Positions 47,513 through 56,223 of a DNA stretch of 64,000 bases are shown one piece after another; position 1 is the first letter of the stretch, and every line of letters begins with the position of its first letter. This DNA is from Streptomyces violaceorubidus (GTDB taxonomy: Bacteria > Actinomycetota > Actinomycetes > Streptomycetales > Streptomycetaceae), in NCBI RefSeq assembly GCF_000717995.1, contig NZ_JODM01000022.1, forward strand, positions 69,455-133,454, read 5' to 3'. The position numbers and the translations under genes are program-made. The notes under the pieces were generated by a model. The model was not told the origin of the DNA and made no database searches. It was given only the letters and a program-made list of their open reading frames with translations.

Positions 47513-49720
47513 TCAGTCGGTGACCGGGATCTGGGGGGCGAGCAGCACCGGGAGTCTGGTGGTGCGCGGCTTGGCCGGGACTTCCGCCACGGCTCGGGGG
47601 AGGGCCTGGTCCACGCCGTGCACCACGGACAGGTGCCGTGCGGCCCGGCCGAACGCCGTGTAGATCCAGGGGCGGCTGAGGGCCTGCACGGCGTCGCCGG
47701 GCAGCACCACGACCACCGCGGGCCAGCGGCCGCCCAGCGCCTGGTGGGCGGTCAGCGCCCAGCCGTGCCGTACGGACCCTTCCACCCGGTCCCTGGGCAC
47801 GACCACGGTCTCGCCCGCGCACGTCAGGTGCAGGCCGTCGGCGTCGGCCTTGACCACGCGGCCCGGCAGCACCCGGCCCGGCGCGGGGGTGTGGACGACC
47901 CGGTCGCCGGGGTCGAAGCCGCCGAAGCGGCCGGGGCCGGGGTTGAGGCGTTCCTTCAGTGCCGCGTTGAGCGCGCGGGTGCCCGCGGCACCGCCGTGGC
48001 CCGGCGTGATCACCTGGGTCTCCTCGGCCGGGACGCCGATGGCGCGCGGCACCGAGTCCGCCACGAGCTGGACGGTGCGGTGCACCGCCTCGCCCGCGTC
48101 CCGCACCGGCACGATCACCACCTCCTTGCCGGGCGCCTCCACCTGGCTCAGCTCGCCGATGCCGATGCCGGAGACCAGTTCGCCGAGCGGCCCGGGGTCC
48201 GGGCGCCGCGAGGCGACCTGGGGGCAGACCCGTGCCGCCAGCAGGTCCGCGAAGACCCGCCCGGGACCCACCGACCCGAGCACCGCCGGGTCCCCGGCCA
48301 GCACCAGCCGGGCCCCGTCCGGCAGCGACTCCGCGAGCAGGGCCCCCGCCTCGACGTCGAGCTGCGGCGCGTCCAGCACGACGAGCAGGTCGAGGTCGAG
48401 CGCCCCGTCGGCGTCCCGCCCCGGTCCCTCGACGCCGGTCAGCAGGTCGGCCACCGTGACTGAGGCGGGAGCGGCCGGTCCCGAGGAGGGCGGCTCGGCC
48501 GGCTCGGTGCCCAGCAGGGCGGCGAAGCGGTCGCGGCCGAGCGGGCCGGGCGCGGCGGCCCAGGCCCGCAGGCCCAGGGCGTGCGCCGCGTGCAGCAGGG
48601 CGGCGGGCTCGGCCAGGGACGCCTCGCCCCCGGTGTGCAGGACCAGCCCATGTCCCGCGACGGCGCGGATCAGCTCGCCCGCCGAGCCCGGCGCGGAGGC
48701 CGCCGCCCGCTCCCAGTCCGCCGCGGAGCCGTCCTGCTTGGGCGTCGAGTTGACCAGCCGGGCCAGCCCGTCGGCGAGGCTCTCCTCGGCGAGCGCGTAC
48801 CGCTCCAGCCCGATCAGCACCCGGACGGGGCGCTCCTCGCCCTCTCCGTCCGTGTCCTCCGTGTGCTCCGAGCGGGCCGCCGACCCGGGCTCGTCCAGGG
48901 CGTCCTGGAAGGCGAGCGCCTCGCCCTCGGCGAGGGTGCTCTGCACGGCGGCGTCGGGATCCGGCACGCCCCGCTGGGCCAGCGTGGCGGTGAGCCGCGA
49001 CAGTTCCAGCGCGGTGTGCCCGGCCAGGGCCGCCTGCTCCAGGAGCCACACGGTGACGGCACGGCCGCGCCGCTCGTCGTCCGGGCCGCACTCGGCGCCG
49101 AGCAGCGCGCGGGCGAATCCGTCGGCCTGCTCCGGCCGCACCCCGCCGACCCGGAGCAACTGCCAGGGGTCCGCGCGCAGCGCGTCCTGCGCGCCCTCAC
49201 CGAGGAGCGCGGCGGTCTGCGGCGCGAGCGCTTCGGGGGCGCCGCCCTCGGCGAGCACCCGCCGCACCGACTGCACGGCCTCCGGCGCCGGTCCCGCGGG
49301 CCCGGTGGGCGCGGTGGCAGGCCCGGCGGGCGCCGGACGGGGCGGGCGCACCGGCTCAGGAGCCGGGCGGCGCGCGGGCTCGGGGGCGCCGAAGACCGCG
49401 GCCGCCGGCTTCGCACCGCTCTCCACGGCGCGCACGGCGGCCAGCAGATCGGCCGCCGTGCCGCTGAGCTTGCCCCCGGCCTCGATCGGCCCCTGCTTCT
49501 CCGCCTTCCGCCGCTCGATCCGCTCCCGCTCGATCCGCTGCGCGGACAGCTCGGCCTCGACCTCGGACAGCTGCCTGGCCGCCTCGCCCCCGTCCCCGGC
49601 GGGCTCACCCGGCCGCGGGTCGGAGGCGGACCCGGCCGCCTCCACGGTGCCCGGGGTCTCCGACCCGGTGTCCACGGCGTCCGTGGTGTCCTCGGTGGCG
49701 GGCTCGGGCTCCGTGCTCAC
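47513..49720 (-). CDS. RecD2-like helicase homologue with degenerate ATPase motifs
   Basis: A 735-residue protein. After an acidic, disordered N-terminus (1-75) and a Pro/Ala-rich linker (105-150), a helix-hairpin-helix-like region (150-290) and the RecD2 core follow. The C-terminal SH3-like insert and motifs V-VI are recognisable (GWALTAHQALGG, then WIYTAFGRAARHLSVV). But motif I is TGGEASLAE (363-371) instead of GGPGTGKT, motif II is LDAPQL instead of DEASM and motif III is GDPAVLGSV instead of GDxxQL. It probably cannot hydrolyse ATP and may act as a DNA-binding scaffold. The frame is intact and codon bias normal, so it is not a decaying pseudogene. Its start overlaps the stop of the aldo/keto reductase gene upstream. 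Confidence 0.8.
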   Translation of the reverse strand: MSTEPEPATEDTTDAVDTGSETPGTVEAAGSASDPRPGEPAGDGGEAARQLSEVEAELSAQRIERERIERRKAEKQGPIEAGGKLSGTAADLLAAVRAVESGAKPAAAVFGAPEPARRPAPEPVRPPRPAPAGPATAPTGPAGPAPEAVQSVRRVLAEGGAPEALAPQTAALLGEGAQDALRADPWQLLRVGGVRPEQADGFARALLGAECGPDDERRGRAVTVWLLEQAALAGHTALELSRLTATLAQRGVPDPDAAVQSTLAEGEALAFQDALDEPGSAARSEHTEDTDGEGEERPVRVLIGLERYALAEESLADGLARLVNSTPKQDGSAADWERAAASAPGSAGELIRAVAGHGLVLHTGGEASLAEPAALLHAAHALGLRAWAAAPGPLGRDRFAALLGTEPAEPPSSGPAAPASVTVADLLTGVEGPGRDADGALDLDLLVVLDAPQLDVEAGALLAESLPDGARLVLAGDPAVLGSVGPGRVFADLLAARVCPQVASRRPDPGPLGELVSGIGIGELSQVEAPGKEVVIVPVRDAGEAVHRTVQLVADSVPRAIGVPAEETQVITPGHGGAAGTRALNAALKERLNPGPGRFGGFDPGDRVVHTPAPGRVLPGRVVKADADGLHLTCAGETVVVPRDRVEGSVRHGWALTAHQALGGRWPAVVVVLPGDAVQALSRPWIYTAFGRAARHLSVVHGVDQALPRAVAEVPAKPRTTRLPVLLAPQIPVTD

Positions 49721-50715
49721 AGCGTGCTCCAGTCGTGATCGGGATAGCGGTGCATGGGCGCCGACACGTCGTCGAGCGCCCGGCAGATCTCGTCAGGAAG
49801 ACTAAGGGTCTCCACTGACAACGCCGCCGTGAGCTGCTGCGCGTTGCGCGGGCCGATGATCGGGGCGACCACCCCGGGCCGGTCGCGGACCCAGGCCAGC
49901 GCCACCTGGAGCGGGGTCACCGCGAGCCCGTCCGCCGCCGTCGCCACCGCGTCCACGATGTGCCCCGCCGTGTCGTCGAGGTAGGGCTCGACGAACGGGG
50001 CCAGATGGTCCGAGGCGCCCCGCGAGTCCGGCGGCGTGGCGTCCTTGCGGTACTTGCCGGTGAGCACCCCGCGGCCCAGCGGGGACGAGGGCAGCAGCCC
50101 GACGCCCAGGTCCAGCGCGGCCGGCAGCACCTCCCGCTCCACGCCCCGCTGGAGCAGCGAGTACTCCATCTGGGTGCTCGCCACCCGGTTGCGGACACCG
50201 GGCGCCGCCAGCTGCCAGGTCGCCGCCTTCGCCAGCTGCCAGCCGCAAAAGTTGGACACCCCCGCGTAGCGCGCCCGGCCGCTGCTCACCGCTACGTCGA
50301 GGGCGTGCAGCGTCTCCTCCAGCGGTGTGTCCGGGTCGAAGGCGTGCAGGTGCCACACGTCGACGTGGTCCGTGCCCAGGCGGGCCAGCGAGGCGTCCAG
50401 CGCGGAGAGCAGATGGGCGCGCGAACCGTCGAACCTCCGGTCGGGATCCGGAACGCTGCCGGCCTTCGTCGAGATCACCAGGTCCCGCCGCGGCACCAGG
50501 CCCTCCATGAGGCGGCCGAGCAGGTACTCCGACTCGCCGTCGCCGTAGACGTCCGCGGTGTCGACGAGCGTCCCGCCCGCTTCCCAGAAGGTCTTCAAGA
50601 GGTCCGCGGCGTCATGCTCGTCCGTGTCCCGGCCCCAGGTCAGGGTGCCGAGACCGATGCGGGACACGCGCAGGCCGGTGCGGCCGAGATGCCTCTGCTC
50701 CATGAACGCCGACAT
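49717..50715 (-). CDS. Aldo/keto reductase
   Basis: A 332-residue (alpha/beta)8 NADPH-dependent oxidoreductase. The catalytic set is Asp in DTADVYGDGESE, Tyr in the same block, Lys in ISTKAG and His in VWHLHAFD. The NADPH-binding C-terminal IIGPRNAQQL motif is present. ATG at 50715 or 50703 are both possible; neither has a good ribosome site. Its stop overlaps the RecD2-like gene start by 4 bp, so the two are co-translated although no functional link is obvious. Confidence 0.93.
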   Translation of the reverse strand: MSAFMEQRHLGRTGLRVSRIGLGTLTWGRDTDEHDAADLLKTFWEAGGTLVDTADVYGDGESEYLLGRLMEGLVPRRDLVISTKAGSVPDPDRRFDGSRAHLLSALDASLARLGTDHVDVWHLHAFDPDTPLEETLHALDVAVSSGRARYAGVSNFCGWQLAKAATWQLAAPGVRNRVASTQMEYSLLQRGVEREVLPAALDLGVGLLPSSPLGRGVLTGKYRKDATPPDSRGASDHLAPFVEPYLDDTAGHIVDAVATAADGLAVTPLQVALAWVRDRPGVVAPIIGPRNAQQLTAALSVETLSLPDEICRALDDVSAPMHRYPDHDWSTL

Positions 50716-50816
50716 TACTGGCCACGGCCGGCACTGTGGGGGCCTGTGGACAACCGAATTCCGCGCGCTAAGGTCGGGGCACCAGCCACGTTACTGATCG
50801 GTAAGGGGAATCGGCC

Positions 50817-51872
50817 ATGCAGCTCGGGATCAACCTCGGCTACTGGGGTGCCGGAATGGACGCGGACAACCTGGCCGTCGCCCAGGAGGCCGACCGGCTC
50901 GGATACGCCGTGTGCTGGGCCGCCGAGGCATACGGCTCGGACGCGGCCACCGTGCTGACCTGGGTCGCCGCCCAGACCGAGCGCATCGACGTGGGCTCGG
51001 CCATCTTCCAGATCCCGGCCCGCCAGCCCGCGATGACCGCGATGACCGCCGCCACCCTGGACTCCCTCTCCAAGGGCCGCTTCCGCCTCGGCCTCGGCGT
51101 CTCGGGACCGCAGGTCTCCGAGGGCTGGTACGGCGTCAAGTTCGACAAGCCGCTCGCCCGAACCCGCGAGTACGTCGAGATCGTGCGCAAGGCGATGACC
51201 CGGGAGCGGCTGTCCTACGAGGGACAGCACTGGACGCTGCCGCTGCCCGACGGCCCCGGCAAGCCGATCAAGCTGACCGTGCACCCGCAGCGCGAGCACA
51301 TCCCGCTGTACATCGCCGCGATCGGCCCGAAGAACCTGGAGCAGACCGGCGAGATCGCCGACGGCACCCTGCTCATCTTCCCCTCCGCCGACCACCTGGA
51401 GGAGACCGCCGTCAAGCACCTGCGCGCCGGACGCGAGAAGGCCGGCAAGACCCTCGACGGGTTCGACGTGTGCCCGACCCTGCCGCTCGCCCTCGGCGAG
51501 GACAAGGACGTCACCACCCTCGCCGACACCTTCCGCCCCTACACCGCCCTCTACGTCGGCGGCATGGGCAGCCGCAAGCAGAACTTCTACAACCAGCTCG
51601 CCCGGCGCATGGGCTACGAGCGGGAGGCAGCCGAGATCCAGGACAAGTACCTGTCCGGCGACAAGCAGGGCGCCGCCGAGGCCGTACCGCACGAGCTGAT
51701 CGACCGGACGACCCTGCTCGGTTCCGTCGACCGCATCGCCGACCGCATGAAGGCCTACGCCGCGGCCGGTGTCACCACCCTCACCCTCGCCCCCGCGGGC
51801 TTCACCCTGGACGAGCGGCTCGCCGCCCTCCGCGCGGGCACCGAGGCCCTGGAGCGCGCCGGACTGGCGTAG
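50817..51872 (+). CDS. F420-dependent LLM-class oxidoreductase
   Basis: A 351-residue TIM-barrel enzyme of the luciferase-like family. N-terminal QLGINLGYWGAG, SAIFQIPARQPAMTAM, GRFRLGLGVSGPQVSEGWYG and the C-terminal GSVDRIADRMKAYAAAGVTTL are typical of actinobacterial F420 (Rv3520c-type) proteins. The cofactor assignment is by subgroup. A GTAAGGGG sequence precedes the ATG. It is divergent from the aldo/keto reductase gene over 101 bp, so the two could share regulation. Confidence 0.92.
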   Translation: MQLGINLGYWGAGMDADNLAVAQEADRLGYAVCWAAEAYGSDAATVLTWVAAQTERIDVGSAIFQIPARQPAMTAMTAATLDSLSKGRFRLGLGVSGPQVSEGWYGVKFDKPLARTREYVEIVRKAMTRERLSYEGQHWTLPLPDGPGKPIKLTVHPQREHIPLYIAAIGPKNLEQTGEIADGTLLIFPSADHLEETAVKHLRAGREKAGKTLDGFDVCPTLPLALGEDKDVTTLADTFRPYTALYVGGMGSRKQNFYNQLARRMGYEREAAEIQDKYLSGDKQGAAEAVPHELIDRTTLLGSVDRIADRMKAYAAAGVTTLTLAPAGFTLDERLAALRAGTEALERAGLA

Positions 51873-51893
51873 CCGTCGCCGGGGAGGTTCTGC

Positions 51894-51932
51894 GGCCGTG
51901 GTGGGGGCTCGGGGGTCTTCCCCGCCACGGCC
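51894..51932 (+). terminator. Hairpin after the F420 oxidoreductase gene
   Basis: GGCCGTGG at 51894-51901 and CCACGGCC at 51925-51932 pair perfectly, with GGGG/CCCC extending the stem. It lies 21 bp after the stop codon. Confidence 0.7.
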
Positions 51933-52108
51933 GTCACGGGGAACAACGCGCCCGAGCGCGTGGGGTTACGCCCCCCTCCTGCGCCCGCTGTCCTTCGTTC
52001 GGCGGAGTTCTCCGGCGCACCTGTTGCCGCGCCCCCTCGTGCGCACTTGACTCGTGCTCGCGGAGTGTGCGGAACCCGCGGACCACGCAGCGGCAGAGAG
52101 GTGCCCCG

Positions 52109-52897
52109 ATGCTTTCGGCCAAGAGCCTTTTCCAGGAGATCCTCGACAACGACGAGTCGTTCCGCCTCTTCTGCTCCATCGCGGCCAGCGGCGAGTCCCA
52201 GGGCGGCTGGGAGAACGCGCGCATCGCGGCGCTGGTGCCCCAGAGCGAACGCGCCCTCGCCCCCAAGATCACCCGGCACGGCGCGGACGAGGACAAGCAC
52301 GGCCGGATCTTCAACGCCCTGCTGAAGAAGCGCGGCCTCGAACCCGTCGAGGTACCGCCCGAGACCGACTACACGATGCTCCTGGAGCGGCACGGCATCG
52401 GCCTCGCCCACGAGAAGCTCAAGGCCGACCAGCCCCTCACGGTGCGGGACGTCATCACCTACCTCGCCCACAGCAGGGTCACCGAGCAGCGTGCCGCCGA
52501 GCAGATGGCGATGCTCCTCAAGTACTTCTCCGACCACCCCGACCTGGGCCGTGCGGTCCGGATGATCTCGGCCGACGAGGACAACCACCTCGCCTACTCA
52601 CACGAGGAACTGCTGCGCTACGCCGCCGCCGGGCACGGCCCGTACATCCGGCGCACCCTGCGCCAGTGCGCGCACGCCGAGATCCGCGTCCACCGCGACG
52701 TCAGCCTCGCCGTGATGGCCCGCATGGGGCGGATCCTCGGCTGGTCCCGCGCCAGGTCGGCGCTGCTCGCGGCGGGCATCCACGCGATGTACGCCGCCGA
52801 GCGGCTGGCCGGCTGGCGCCGCATGGTGACGCTGCGGACACCCGAACGGCGCGACGCGCTCGGCGGACCCGCGACCGCGGCCCCCGAGCTCGCCTGA
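52109..52897 (+). CDS. Ferritin-like di-iron domain protein
   Basis: A 262-residue helical protein. Two ExxH motifs, GADEDKHGRIF (about residue 60) and SADEDNHLAYSHEE (about 156), with partner Glu residues in neighbouring helices, form a plausible di-metal centre in a four-helix bundle. The frame is open far upstream as a shadow of the preceding gene; the ATG at 52109 gives the family-like start with GAGAGG upstream. Substrate or storage role is unknown. Confidence 0.82.
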   Translation: MLSAKSLFQEILDNDESFRLFCSIAASGESQGGWENARIAALVPQSERALAPKITRHGADEDKHGRIFNALLKKRGLEPVEVPPETDYTMLLERHGIGLAHEKLKADQPLTVRDVITYLAHSRVTEQRAAEQMAMLLKYFSDHPDLGRAVRMISADEDNHLAYSHEELLRYAAAGHGPYIRRTLRQCAHAEIRVHRDVSLAVMARMGRILGWSRARSALLAAGIHAMYAAERLAGWRRMVTLRTPERRDALGGPATAAPELA

Positions 52898-52908
52898 GCG
52901 CACGGCCC

Positions 52909-53913
52909 CTACAGCCAGCCCCGGCGCTTGAACTGCCGGTACAGCAGCACCTCCAGGACGGCCATCAGCGCGATCACCGCCGGATAGCCCCACACCCAGT
53001 GCAGCTCCGGCATGTGGTCGAAGTTCATCCCGTAGATCCCCGCGAGCATCGTGGGGACCGCGGCCATGGCCGCCCACGCGGAAATCTTCCGCATGTCGTC
53101 GTTCTGCCGGACGCTCGTCTGCGCCAGGTGCGCCGACAGGATGTCCGACACCAGCCGGTCCAGGCTCTCCACCGACTCGTTCACGCGCGTGAGGTGGTCG
53201 TTCACGTCCCGGAAGAACGGCCGCGCCCGGTCGTTCACGAACGGCACACCGCCGCCGTACGCCCCCGTGCCCGCGAGCCGGGCCAGCGGGGGCGCGAGCG
53301 GGCCGGTCGCCCGGCGGAACTCCAGCACCTGCCGCTTGAAGGTGTAGATCCGCGACGCGGTGTGCCGGGAGCCGCCGCCGTCCGGCGAGAAGACCTCCGC
53401 CTCCAGTTCCTCCAGGTCGTTCTGGAGCTCGACCGCCACGTCCAGGTAGTGGTCGACGGTGGCGTCCGCGATCGCGTACAGCACCGCGGTGGGACCCTTG
53501 CCGAGCAGCTCCGGCTCGTGCTCCAGACGCCGCCGCACGGCCTTCAGCGGAGAGCCCTCGCCGTGCCGGACGACGACCGCGAAGGCGTCGCCCAGGAAGA
53601 TCATCAGCTCGCCGGTGGAGACCTCGTCGCTGTCCGGCTCGTACACCACCGGCTTGAGGACGGCGAACAGCGAGTCGTCGTACACCTCCAGCTTGGGCCG
53701 CTGATGCGCCTTGAGGGCGTCCTCCACCGCCAGCGGGTGCAGCCCGAACTCCTGGCTGACCAGCTCGAACTCGGCCTCCGTCGGTTCGTGCAGGCCGATC
53801 CAGACGAACCCGCCCGCCTCCCGCGCCTCACCGAGCGCGTCGGAGAAGTCCTCGGGCCCGTCCGTGCGGTGCCCGTCCCGGTAGATGGCGCAGTCGACGA
53901 TCACCGAACCCAT
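52909..53913 (-). CDS. corA: CorA-type Mg2+/Co2+ transporter
   Basis: A 334-residue membrane protein. A large N-terminal cytosolic domain (about 1-265) ends in a long stalk helix, followed by two C-terminal transmembrane helices. The pore signature GMNFDHMPE is present, and the basic tail FKRRGWL is typical. It forms a pentameric divalent-cation channel. It is convergent with the ferritin-like gene (11-bp gap) and divergent from the histidine phosphatase. Confidence 0.95.
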   Translation of the reverse strand: MGSVIVDCAIYRDGHRTDGPEDFSDALGEAREAGGFVWIGLHEPTEAEFELVSQEFGLHPLAVEDALKAHQRPKLEVYDDSLFAVLKPVVYEPDSDEVSTGELMIFLGDAFAVVVRHGEGSPLKAVRRRLEHEPELLGKGPTAVLYAIADATVDHYLDVAVELQNDLEELEAEVFSPDGGGSRHTASRIYTFKRQVLEFRRATGPLAPPLARLAGTGAYGGGVPFVNDRARPFFRDVNDHLTRVNESVESLDRLVSDILSAHLAQTSVRQNDDMRKISAWAAMAAVPTMLAGIYGMNFDHMPELHWVWGYPAVIALMAVLEVLLYRQFKRRGWL

Positions 53914-53965
53914 TCTCCCCTCGCCCCGGCGCCCCTGTACCGCGCCGTACGCCTACCCTGGCCGC

Positions 53966-54652
53966 ATGCCCACGCTGATCCTGGTTAGGCACGGACGTTC
54001 CACCGCCAACACCGAGGGGCTGCTCGCCGGCTGGACGCCCGGCGTCGCCCTCGACGAACGCGGCGCCGCACAGGCCGCCGCGCTCCCCGGGCGGCTCGCC
54101 GGCCTGCCCCTGTCCGAGATCGTCACCAGCCCCCTGCAACGCTGCCAGGAGACCCTCCGGCCGCTGCTCGACGCCCGGCCCGGGCTGCGGGCCCACACCG
54201 ACGAACGGATCGGGGAGTGCCACTACGGCGACTGGTCCGGCCGCAAGCTCGCCGAACTGGGGGACGAGCCCCTGATGGAGGTGGTGCAGGCGCACCCCTC
54301 CGCCGCGGCCTTCCCCGGCGGCGAGTCGATGCGCGCCATGCAGACCCGCGCCGCCGAGGCGGTACGCGAGTGGAACGCGCGCGTGGAGCGCGACCACGGC
54401 CCCGACGCCGTCTACCTCATGTGCTCCCACGGCGACGTCATCAAGTCCCTCGTCGCCGAGGCACTCGGCCTCCACCTCGACCTCTTCCAGCGGATCTCCG
54501 TCGAACCGTGCTCCGTCACCGCGATCCGCTACACCCGGCTGCGCCCGTTCCTCGTCCGCCTCGGCGACACCGGCGACTTCGCCTCCCTGGCCCCGCGCGA
54601 GGAGCCGTCCGGCGACCAGGCCCCGGTCGGGGGTGGTGCGGGCGCACCGTGA
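53966..54652 (+). CDS. Histidine phosphatase, MSMEG_4193 family
   Basis: A 228-residue enzyme of the phosphoglycerate-mutase-like superfamily. The phosphohistidine motif is LVRHGRST (His9 by position), with SPLQRC later and the second catalytic His in MCSHGDVIKS. The ATG at 53966 gives the standard start. It is first of a rightward series followed by DUF3090, the SCO1664-type kinase-like gene and mshC. Family members are called probable phosphomutases; phosphatase activity on an inositol-containing phosphate is my context-based proposal. Confidence 0.93.
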   Translation: MPTLILVRHGRSTANTEGLLAGWTPGVALDERGAAQAAALPGRLAGLPLSEIVTSPLQRCQETLRPLLDARPGLRAHTDERIGECHYGDWSGRKLAELGDEPLMEVVQAHPSAAAFPGGESMRAMQTRAAEAVREWNARVERDHGPDAVYLMCSHGDVIKSLVAEALGLHLDLFQRISVEPCSVTAIRYTRLRPFLVRLGDTGDFASLAPREEPSGDQAPVGGGAGAP

Positions 54653-54737
54653 TCGTCCGCCGCAGTAGGGTGAACCGGTCGCGGCAGTGACCCCGATCCC
54701 GATCTTCCGCTTTCCCCGACTCCCATGGAGACAGGAC

Positions 54738-55328
54738 GTGTCCCGTCAGGTGTTCCTCTACGACCAACCGGAACGTTTTGTGGCCGGTACGGTCGGGCTG
54801 CCCGGGCGCCGTACGTTCTTCCTCCAGGCCTCCGCCGGCTCCCGGGTGACCAGCGTGGCCCTGGAGAAGACCCAGGTCGCCGCCCTCGCCGAGCGCATGG
54901 ACGAGCTTCTGGACGAAGTCGTGCGGCGCAGCGGCGGCAGTACCGCCGTCCCCGCCACGGCACCCACCGGGCCCGCCGACACGGCGCCGCTGGACACCCC
55001 CGTGGAGGAGGAGTTCAGGGTCGGCACCATGGCGCTCGCCTGGGACGGCGAGGACCAGCGCATGATCGTCGAGGCGCAGGCCCTCGTGGAGCTGGACGCC
55101 GAGTCCGAGGAGGACCTGGCGGAGGCCGAGGAGCGGCTTCTCCAGGACGAGGAGAACGGCCCGCCGATGCTGCGGGTCCGCCTCACCGGCGCGCAGGCCA
55201 GGGCCTTCGCCAAGCGCGCCCTCGACGTCGTCAACGCCGGGCGGCCGCCGTGCCCGCTGTGCAGCCTCCCGCTCGACCCGGAAGGACACGTATGTCCGCG
55301 CCAGAACGGATACCGCCGCGGAGCGTGA
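54738..55328 (+). CDS. DUF3090 protein
   Basis: A 196-residue actinobacterial family protein. The start VSRQVFLYDQPERFVAGTVG is characteristic, so the GTG at 54738 is chosen over an in-frame start at 54687. The middle region is acidic and helical (LDAESEEDLAEAEERLLQDEEN). The C-terminus has CPLCSLPLDPEGHVCPRQNGY, a Cys/His set that could bind zinc. It overlaps the next gene by 37 bp, indicating tight coupling. Function unknown; it is consistently found with the neighbouring phosphatase and kinase-like families. Confidence 0.92.
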   Translation: MSRQVFLYDQPERFVAGTVGLPGRRTFFLQASAGSRVTSVALEKTQVAALAERMDELLDEVVRRSGGSTAVPATAPTGPADTAPLDTPVEEEFRVGTMALAWDGEDQRMIVEAQALVELDAESEEDLAEAEERLLQDEENGPPMLRVRLTGAQARAFAKRALDVVNAGRPPCPLCSLPLDPEGHVCPRQNGYRRGA

Positions 55329-56122
55329 CCACCGACGCGGCGGCGGCCGAGTTGCTCGCCCGGGGCGAGCTGACCGTGCGCGGACGCATCCGTGACGCGT
55401 CCAACGCGGCGCTGTACTGCACGGTGGCGCACGAGGGACGCGAGGCGGCCTGCGTCTACAAGCCCGTCGCCGGTGAGCGCCCGCTGTGGGACTTCCCCGA
55501 CGGCACCCTCGCCCAGCGCGAGGTCGCCGCCTACGAGGTCTCCGAGGCCACCGGCTGGGGCCTGGTGCCCCCCACCGTGCTGCGCGACGGCCCCTACGGC
55601 GAGGGCATGGTCCAGCTGTGGATCGAGACGGTGCCGGAGACGGAACTGCTCGCCCTCGTGGACGAGGAGGAACCCGGCCCCGGCTGGAAGGGGATCGCCC
55701 TCGCGGAGGTCGGCGAGGGCCGCACCGCGCTGCTCGTCCACGCGGACGACGCACGCCTGCGCCGGCTCGCCGTGCTCGACGCCGTGATCAACAACGCCGA
55801 CCGCAAGGGCGGCCACCTGCTGCCCGCGGCGGGGGAGCGGCTGTACGGCATCGACCACGGGGTCACCTTCAACGCCGAGAACAAGCTCCGCACCCTCCTG
55901 TGGGGCTGGGCGGGCGACCCGCTCACCGGGGAGGCTCTGGCGGTGCTCGACATCCTCAGGCAGGCACTGAAGGACGGCGGCACCCTGGCGATCCGGCTCG
56001 CCGCGCTCCTCACCCCCGCCGAGGTCGACGCCACGCGCGCGCGGGTCGACGCCCTGCTGGCCTCGGGGAAGCACCCCGAACCGAGCGGCGAGTGGCCGGC
56101 CATCCCCTGGCCGCCCGTATAG
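55292..56122 (+). CDS. SCO1664-family PI3/4-kinase-like protein
   Basis: A 276-residue protein distantly similar to phosphatidylinositol 3/4-kinases and HipA-like kinases. The N-lobe Lys lies in CVYKPVAGE (Lys57). The catalytic-loop equivalent is NNADRKGGHL (167-176, Asp170) and the metal-binding loop is GIDHGVTF (Asp188). WDFPDGTLAQREVAAYEVSE resembles the conserved N-lobe helix. The ATG at 55292 overlaps the DUF3090 gene. It sits between DUF3090 and mshC, in an arrangement conserved across actinobacteria to my knowledge. Substrate unknown; a protein, lipid or sugar-inositol acceptor are all possible. Confidence 0.9.
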   Translation: MSAPERIPPRSVTTDAAAAELLARGELTVRGRIRDASNAALYCTVAHEGREAACVYKPVAGERPLWDFPDGTLAQREVAAYEVSEATGWGLVPPTVLRDGPYGEGMVQLWIETVPETELLALVDEEEPGPGWKGIALAEVGEGRTALLVHADDARLRRLAVLDAVINNADRKGGHLLPAAGERLYGIDHGVTFNAENKLRTLLWGWAGDPLTGEALAVLDILRQALKDGGTLAIRLAALLTPAEVDATRARVDALLASGKHPEPSGEWPAIPWPPV

Positions 56123-56223
56123 GCCCCGACGGCATACCGGCCGCATCCGCGCAAGAGCGCCTTACCGGCCATCCGGCCCGGTCCGGTTCGTGTACGGAAC
56201 ATCCGTCCGGTTAGGCTCATGAC

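Noticed and set aside
56190..56223. Sigma-R (GGAAT-N18-GTT) promoter before mshC
   Set aside because: GGAAC and GTT are present but only about 8-9 bases apart, far from the required 18-19.
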